DNA of 64,000 nucleotides from an uncultured Eubacteriales bacterium (GTDB taxonomy: Bacteria > Bacillota > Clostridia > Oscillospirales > Acutalibacteraceae), in assembly GCA_934546985.1 (NCBI GenBank), contig CAKTEE010000002.1, positions 124,001 to 188,000 on the forward strand. The letters run 5' to 3'. Below are positions 59,389 to 64,000 of the stretch, one piece after another. The position numbers and the translations under genes were made by a program. The notes below the pieces were generated by a model, which did no database searches, was not told the DNA's origin, and saw only the letters and a list, made by a program, of their open reading frames with translations. Every line of letters begins with the position of its first letter. The stretch's first letter is position 1.

Positions 59389-61905
59389 TTATACATTTTC
59401 ATCGGTTCTTGTGCTCATTTCCAGCCATTGCTGCTTGGTAAGAAGAACTTTTCTTTGTTTGCTGCCTTCTGATGGTCCAACAATTCCTCGTTCTTCTAAC
59501 GCATCCATAATTCTGGCGGCACGCGCATAACCCAAGCGCAGTCTGCGCTGCAATAAAGTAGTGGATGCACTCCCCATTTCCACCACACATTCAATTGCCT
59601 GAGGAAGCATTTCATCTTCATATTCTCCTGAACTATCGCCGCCACTTCCGTTACCGTTCCCTTTTTTCTTTTCAGGAGCTGCCTGACGGTCAATTTCCTT
59701 AGCAATTTCTTCGTCATATGTACATTCTTCAACACTACTGCTGTTCTTTACAAAATCAATGATTGATTCAATTTCCGTATCTGTTACAAAACATCCCTGT
59801 ACACGCGTGGGTTTTGCCTCCCCTACCGGATAAAACAGCATATCACCGCGCCCTAAAAGTTTTTCTGCACCTGAAGTATCAAGAATAGTACGGGAATCCA
59901 CCTGAGAGGAAACAGCAAACGCAATACGGCTGGGGATATTTGCTTTAATAATACCGGTAATAACGTCTACCGACGGACGCTGGGTTGCAATAACCAAGTG
60001 CATACCCGCTGCACGTGCCATTTGTGCCAGACGGCAAATAGAATCTTCTACTTCGTTTGGAGCTGCCATCATTAAGTCTGCCAATTCATCAATAATAATA
60101 ACTACTTGCGGCAGTGGCTTTTTCTCCGGAAAATTTATGCACATCCGATTATAAGCCGTCAAATCCCTAACATTATTATCAGCAAAAATTTTATATCGGT
60201 TCAGCATTTCATTAACCGCCCAGCTAAGCGCGCCGGAGGCTTTTCGCGGATCTGTAACTACCGGAACGAGGAGATGAGGAATTCCGTTATATACACCGAG
60301 CTCTACAACCTTTGGGTCAATCATCAGAAGTTTTACCTCATCCGGAGTCGCTTTATAAAGGATGCTTACAATAAGCGAATTGATACAGACAGACTTACCG
60401 GAACCGGTAGAACCTGCAATCAGCAAATGAGGCATTTTTGCAAGGTCTGTAACCGCAGCATTACCGGTAATGTCTTTGCCCAAAGCAACAGTAAGTTTGC
60501 TTTTTCCGTTAATAAATTTAGGAGACTCAATCAGCTCCCGCATTGGCACTACACTGGTAGAACGGTTCGGAATTTCAATACCAACTGCCGACTTATTCGG
60601 TATGGGAGCTTCTATCCTTACCCCGGAAGCGGCAAGGTTCAATGCAATATCGTCGGCAAGGTTGGTGATTTTATTAATTTTAACGCCTGACGCAGGTTTT
60701 AGTTCATAACGTGTAACCGCCGGTCCACGGCTGATTCCGATAATTGTTGTTTCAACACCAAAACTTTTCAAAGTATCTACCAGTTTAGCCGCATTGGATT
60801 TTAATTCATCGCCCGCATCGCCGCCGGTTTCATTATCGCTTGCCTTCAGCAAATCAATAGGCGGAAAACGATAGGTATTAACCTCCCCTTCCTGCGCTGT
60901 GTCTATATCCTTATGTATATCATTATTTTCTATATTCTTTTTTTCCGCCTTTTCAGTAACCTTTTGCGGTGTAATAGCAGCAGGTACTGCGGCACTCTTA
61001 ATCAATTCTTCCAACGGAGTTTTTTCACCGGTTGCCAAATTCATTTGGTGTTCTGCCTGTGCCGGTACTTCTTCAATGACAATATCAGAAAAAGAGGGGG
61101 CTTGCGATTCAGGCGGATTTTCATCAACTGGAATATCAAATGCTGCGCGCGGTATTTTTTTCTTTTTATATATTTGAGGCGCAGATATTTCATCTGTGTT
61201 AATACCCTTATCATCCACCGGAACATCAATGTTAAAACGCCGCACAGAATGTTCTTCTATGGATTTGTCCATCTTTTCAATAGCACGGTGTTCCATTTTT
61301 CTGACGGGTGACCATATCATGCGAAATAACGCAATCAACGTTGTTCCGGTGGTAAGCATAAGAAATACAAATGCCAGCAGTAAAACTACAATTGCTGCCG
61401 GAACAACACCAAACAGCCGCAGAAAAGCACCTCCGATTAACGCACCAACAGCCCCGCCGTTTACAGGAGACATGGAAAGATAGGCACTTCCAATATCACT
61501 TAAATAATTTTTTCCTATATCATTATTTAAAATAAAGACAGCCCCGCAAATCAGGCACAATAAACCACTGGCCTGCAGCAGTTTATAGCGTATTTTCCCA
61601 AAAGGTTTATCCAGCGCACATATAACCGCAATATACACTAAAGCAAGCGGCCAAAAATAAACGCCCATGCCAAATAAACCTAAGATAAGCTGACGAATCA
61701 TTTCCCAAAGATTAGAACCCGGAATCAAAGACACACACAACCATAGAATTGCCGCCGTAAAAAGAACAATTGCGCTAACTTGCCTATGTGCGCGTACATT
61801 TTTAGTTTTTGCAGATGTTGCCGTCCCTTGTTTCGCAGAATTTTTTTTCGCAGATGCAGATGGTTTTGTTCCTTTTGTACCACCTGTTTTTTTTGTTTGT
61901 GCCAT
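59389..61905 (-). CDS. ftsK: DNA translocase FtsK/SpoIIIE
   Basis: This 838-residue protein has four to five N-terminal membrane segments (about 40-205), an acidic and Pro-rich linker, and a RecA-like motor with Walker A GSTGSGKS (about residue 495) and DELADLMM (Walker B). The C-terminal winged-helix gamma domain (about 770-835, LRLGYARAARIMDALEERG) reads polar DNA motifs. It pumps the chromosome through the septum at division and/or into the forespore. The place next to tepA is as in Bacillus spoIIIE, so the sporulation role is likely. Confidence 0.95.
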   Translation of the reverse strand: MAQTKKTGGTKGTKPSASAKKNSAKQGTATSAKTKNVRAHRQVSAIVLFTAAILWLCVSLIPGSNLWEMIRQLILGLFGMGVYFWPLALVYIAVICALDKPFGKIRYKLLQASGLLCLICGAVFILNNDIGKNYLSDIGSAYLSMSPVNGGAVGALIGGAFLRLFGVVPAAIVVLLLAFVFLMLTTGTTLIALFRMIWSPVRKMEHRAIEKMDKSIEEHSVRRFNIDVPVDDKGINTDEISAPQIYKKKKIPRAAFDIPVDENPPESQAPSFSDIVIEEVPAQAEHQMNLATGEKTPLEELIKSAAVPAAITPQKVTEKAEKKNIENNDIHKDIDTAQEGEVNTYRFPPIDLLKASDNETGGDAGDELKSNAAKLVDTLKSFGVETTIIGISRGPAVTRYELKPASGVKINKITNLADDIALNLAASGVRIEAPIPNKSAVGIEIPNRSTSVVPMRELIESPKFINGKSKLTVALGKDITGNAAVTDLAKMPHLLIAGSTGSGKSVCINSLIVSILYKATPDEVKLLMIDPKVVELGVYNGIPHLLVPVVTDPRKASGALSWAVNEMLNRYKIFADNNVRDLTAYNRMCINFPEKKPLPQVVIIIDELADLMMAAPNEVEDSICRLAQMARAAGMHLVIATQRPSVDVITGIIKANIPSRIAFAVSSQVDSRTILDTSGAEKLLGRGDMLFYPVGEAKPTRVQGCFVTDTEIESIIDFVKNSSSVEECTYDEEIAKEIDRQAAPEKKKGNGNGSGGDSSGEYEDEMLPQAIECVVEMGSASTTLLQRRLRLGYARAARIMDALEERGIVGPSEGSKQRKVLLTKQQWLEMSTRTDENV

Positions 61906-61953
61906 TTTCCTGCTTTCACTCCATATATGTATTTCCCGCTGAGCGGGAGAGTA

Positions 61954-62730
61954 TTATTCATTATCCCTTTGTTTTTTTTCCAATGCATTATTCATCTTTT
62001 TCTCATCTATCAATCCATAAAGGCATTCTATCGCATCAGATAAACTGCCCAAACTATCAATAAGACCTTCTTTTACTGCCGCTTCCCCATCAAGAACCGT
62101 CCCAACATCAGTAACCAACTCTTGTGTATTCATCAAAAGTTCTCGAAAACGTGCGCTTTCCATATGAGAATTTGCAGTTACAAAACTTACAATTCGCTCC
62201 TGCATTCTTTCAAAATAAGAAAGCGTCTGCGGAACTCCTAATACTACACCGCTCATTCGAACAGGATGAATTGTCATTGTAGCGCTTGGAACAATAAAAG
62301 ACCGTTTTGCACTCACTGCCAGAGGAACGCCGATCGAATGCCCTCCTCCCAGAACCAGAGAAACCGTCGGCGTTTTCATCCCCGCTACAAGTTCTGCAAT
62401 AGCCAAACCTGCTTCTACATCGCCGCCTACAGTATTCAGGACAATAATTAAACCTTCAATTTCTGTAGATTCTTCAATTGCCACCAACTGCGGGATGACA
62501 TGTTCGTATTTTGTTGTTTTATTTTGCGACGGCAAGATATAATGCCCTTCAATCTGCCCGATAATTGTCAGGCAATGGATAAGATGCTTGTCAGACTTTA
62601 CAGTAATAGAACCTAATTCCAATAGTTGATCCTGCTGAGTCTGCACATCATTCTCAAGATTATCTTTATCTTTTTCATCATCTGCCGGGCTATTATAAAA
62701 CAATCCGGAATTCCTACATATTTTTTTCAT
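61954..62730 (-). CDS. ClpP-class protease TepA-like
   Basis: This 258-residue member of the ClpP/crotonase-like superfamily has the Ser in LGGGHSIGVPL (about residue 130) and the His in MTIHPVRMSG, matching Bacillus TepA/YmfB, which stands upstream of spoIIIE. There is no signal peptide, and the first 35 residues are polar and acidic. TepA was linked to protein export and to degradation of small spore proteins at germination. The ATG at 62730 follows AAGGGGCG. A 6-bp hairpin (61932-61949 area) lies in the 48-bp gap to ftsK. Confidence 0.85.
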   Translation of the reverse strand: MKKICRNSGLFYNSPADDEKDKDNLENDVQTQQDQLLELGSITVKSDKHLIHCLTIIGQIEGHYILPSQNKTTKYEHVIPQLVAIEESTEIEGLIIVLNTVGGDVEAGLAIAELVAGMKTPTVSLVLGGGHSIGVPLAVSAKRSFIVPSATMTIHPVRMSGVVLGVPQTLSYFERMQERIVSFVTANSHMESARFRELLMNTQELVTDVGTVLDGEAAVKEGLIDSLGSLSDAIECLYGLIDEKKMNNALEKKQRDNE

Positions 62731-62793
62731 AGTTCACGCCCCTTTAAGGGCTATTCTTCCCCAACAGGCGCGGCACATACAAACTTATACTTT

Positions 62794-62822
62794 ATTATAG
62801 CATTGATTTTCTTCTGGTTCAA
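62794..62822 (-). promoter_or_regulatory. Sigma-A promoter of the tepA-ftsK operon
   Basis: On the minus strand TTGAAC (62817-62822), a 17-bp spacer and a perfect TATAAT (62794-62799), about 64 bp upstream of tepA. Confidence 0.75.
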
Positions 62823-62989
62823 ATAAAAATTTTCCACCTTTTTCTGTTTTATAAATAATAGAAGCAGAGACGTTTATTGTGATATTATACAAAATATTAA
62901 AGAGATTTTATACATTAAGTATTCAATTGTTTCTTTATTGGTAAAACTTTGTTGTTTTTGTAAGATTTATTTTTTTAAGTCATTTTTCC

Positions 62990-63018
62990 TTGAAAATCAA
63001 CTGAATAATGATTAATAT
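62990..63018 (+). promoter_or_regulatory. Sigma-A promoter of the secreted-protein gene
   Basis: TTGAAA (62990-62995), a 17-bp spacer and TAATAT (63013-63018). The same hexamer pair occurs in front of the HD-domain gene. Confidence 0.65.
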
Positions 63019-63132
63019 ATAGTTGATATGGACTGTTTCGTTTGGATTTCATAGCATAGTGTGCAATATCCTCATCCATTTTGAAATAGTTCTGTATATT
63101 GCAATCAAATGAATCAAAGGAGGAATTGGCTA

Positions 63133-64000
63133 ATGAAAAAGACCCCTAAGGCCACCCGGTTTTTAAGCCTGATGATGACAGTTGTTTTGTTAATCAGTGT
63201 GCTTTCAGCCGGAATGGCAGCAAAAGCAGCGGCTTCTGTAACAATCACGCCGGTAGCTTTTGAAAGTTTTGTCAATGGAGGCTGGTTTGAACCAGACACT
63301 GGTATGGTCAGCCTGAAAAAAATTGACCCTGCTGAACATACTCAAACACTCACAGAAGGTACCTATTATTTCATGTTTGGTACAAGCGGCACCTATACCG
63401 CTTCATCTTCTAATACGGTAGCAATCATTAGCGTAGACGCTAATGGGAATGTTAACGTAAAAGATGGTAAATTCACCTATAATTCATGGGACAGTTCTCC
63501 GGTTACTGAGCTTTCCACCAAGACAGCAATTGTTTATGGAAGCTCCAGCCAAATGTATGTCCAGTGGGGCGGAAGTGCTCCTCCTGTTAAGGAAGACCCC
63601 GGCGATCCGGTACTCAGAAGAGTTGCAGTTACAGTAAAAGCTTCTGATACAAGAGATCATATGGGTTACGGAAATGCTTTGACCGCCGGTTCTGCAGCAG
63701 ACGATGAAACACTTCACACAGTACATGCCGCAGGTACCGTTTACCTAAACCCCGGTGATGATTACCTTTTCTATATGGTAAAAGGTCAGGCAGGCAGTTG
63801 GTATTTTAATACTTATGCTGACTGCGTTCGTATTAAAGTTGACGAACACGGATGCATCACTACCAGCGGCGCTTCTTTTGACTGGAACGGCGTTTCCAAT
63901 ACTTCTACACTGAACTATGTCATTGAACCAAGCATTGGCGGCGTTATATTGGATTATAAAGAAAATAGTGAACCGCAAATGATTGTTACTGCTGAAATGC
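63133..64000 (+). CDS. Secreted repeat protein (partial)
   Basis: This gene leaves the window, with 289 codons visible. The product begins with a signal peptide (about 1-37, a hydrophobic core and cleavage near AAKAAAS). Two similar beta-rich units follow (about 38-150 and 165-285). Each has a GTYYF or DYLFY strand, a Tyr-rich middle, a valine strand with VDANG or VDEHG, and a FTYNSW or FDWNGV turn. They are joined by a Pro-rich linker (APPVKEDPGDPV). I do not recognise the family. It could be a surface, adhesive or sugar-binding protein. The ATG follows AAAGGAGG. Confidence 0.8.
   Translation, partial: MKKTPKATRFLSLMMTVVLLISVLSAGMAAKAAASVTITPVAFESFVNGGWFEPDTGMVSLKKIDPAEHTQTLTEGTYYFMFGTSGTYTASSSNTVAIISVDANGNVNVKDGKFTYNSWDSSPVTELSTKTAIVYGSSSQMYVQWGGSAPPVKEDPGDPVLRRVAVTVKASDTRDHMGYGNALTAGSAADDETLHTVHAAGTVYLNPGDDYLFYMVKGQAGSWYFNTYADCVRIKVDEHGCITTSGASFDWNGVSNTSTLNYVIEPSIGGVILDYKENSEPQMIVTAEM

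Larger units (their letters stand above)
62731..63132. other. Divergent intergenic region tepA / secreted protein (402 bp)
   Basis: It holds the promoters of both divergent genes. The stretch 62823-62989 between them is very AT-rich with several T-tracts and shows no gene. The leader of the right-hand gene (63026-63132) is about 107 nt long, ends with AAAGGAGG (63116-63123) and has no hairpin I trust. Confidence 0.55.

Noticed and set aside
1..64000. CRISPR arrays, tRNA or rRNA genes, insertion sequences, prophage
   Set aside because: No regularly spaced repeats, cloverleaf-like genes, transposase or phage genes, or terminal inverted repeats were found by eye; small tRNA-like elements could still be missed without a covariance search.

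Overview
This 64 kb window looks like chromosomal DNA from an anaerobic, spore-forming, low-GC Firmicute of the class Clostridia, probably near the Ruminococcaceae/Oscillospiraceae. That placement is inferred from gene content, not from a marker phylogeny. The sporulation genes are spoIIGA-sigE-sigG, spoIVA, spoVB-like, an alpha/beta SASP, CotF-like coat genes and a DUF3794/LysM protein. The fermentative genes are the [FeFe]-hydrogenase maturases hydG, hydF and hydE, a D-lactate dehydrogenase, indolepyruvate:ferredoxin oxidoreductase and a bacterial V-type ATPase. I saw no rRNA, tRNA, CRISPR array, insertion sequence or prophage.

Layout. 1-4.5 kb: a PHP phosphatase cut by the left edge, divergent from nadE, an ACT protein and a DUF711 protein. 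4.6-13.3 kb: a nine-gene V-type ATPase operon (G/H-C-I-K-F-E-A-B-D) with a promoter, a leader hairpin and a terminator. 13.3-20.3 kb: secreted functions, namely a GH19 chitinase and a GH18 chitinase on either side of D-lactate dehydrogenase, plus two genes that each carry an apparent one-base frameshift. 20.3-28.4 kb (minus strand): sigG, sigE, spoIIGA, two coat genes, spoIVA, a DUF3794-LysM protein and a membrane-anchored PrsA-like foldase. 28.6-33.1 kb: the hydrogenase maturation operon (TM1266-like regulator, hydG, hydF, hydE), preceded by a leader that looks like a transcription attenuator. 33.1-42.6 kb: an HD-domain protein, a CNNM/HlyC transporter, SASP, a ClC channel, an unrecognised protein, a GT39-like glycosyltransferase, a SpoVB-like flippase and an alpha/beta hydrolase. 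42.6-49.1 kb: uvrB-uvrA behind a perfect DinR/LexA box, then an RsmF-type rRNA methyltransferase. 49.1-56.3 kb: an aromatic 2-oxoacid cluster (solute symporter, paaK, iorA, iorB, second paaK, ACT protein). 56.3-62.8 kb: tepA, ftsK/spoIIIE, ygiQ, a ComEC-like MBL hydrolase and a DUF3006 gene. 63.1 kb to the right edge: a secreted protein with two similar domains, truncated by the window.

How the genes work together. The V-ATPase couples ATP to ion movement. The hyd genes build the H-cluster of a hydrogenase that is encoded elsewhere. IorAB with the two CoA ligases would oxidise aryl pyruvates to aryl-acetyl-CoA with reduction of ferredoxin, and then recover energy or CoA; this links amino acid fermentation to H2 production. 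The sporulation block supplies the early mother-cell and late forespore sigma factors and the base of the coat.

Points most worth a second look: the nadE product whose glutaminase domain has lost recognisable catalytic residues; the hyd-operon leader with a duplicated TTTCCTG segment that could switch a terminator; a 42-nt near-perfect palindrome between prsA and hyd; two single-base frameshifts in short homopolymers; and the two paaK genes flanking iorAB. Several starts were placed at TTG or GTG codons because the Shine-Dalgarno position demands it (spoIVA, uvrA, hydE, several V-ATPase genes, both paaK genes).
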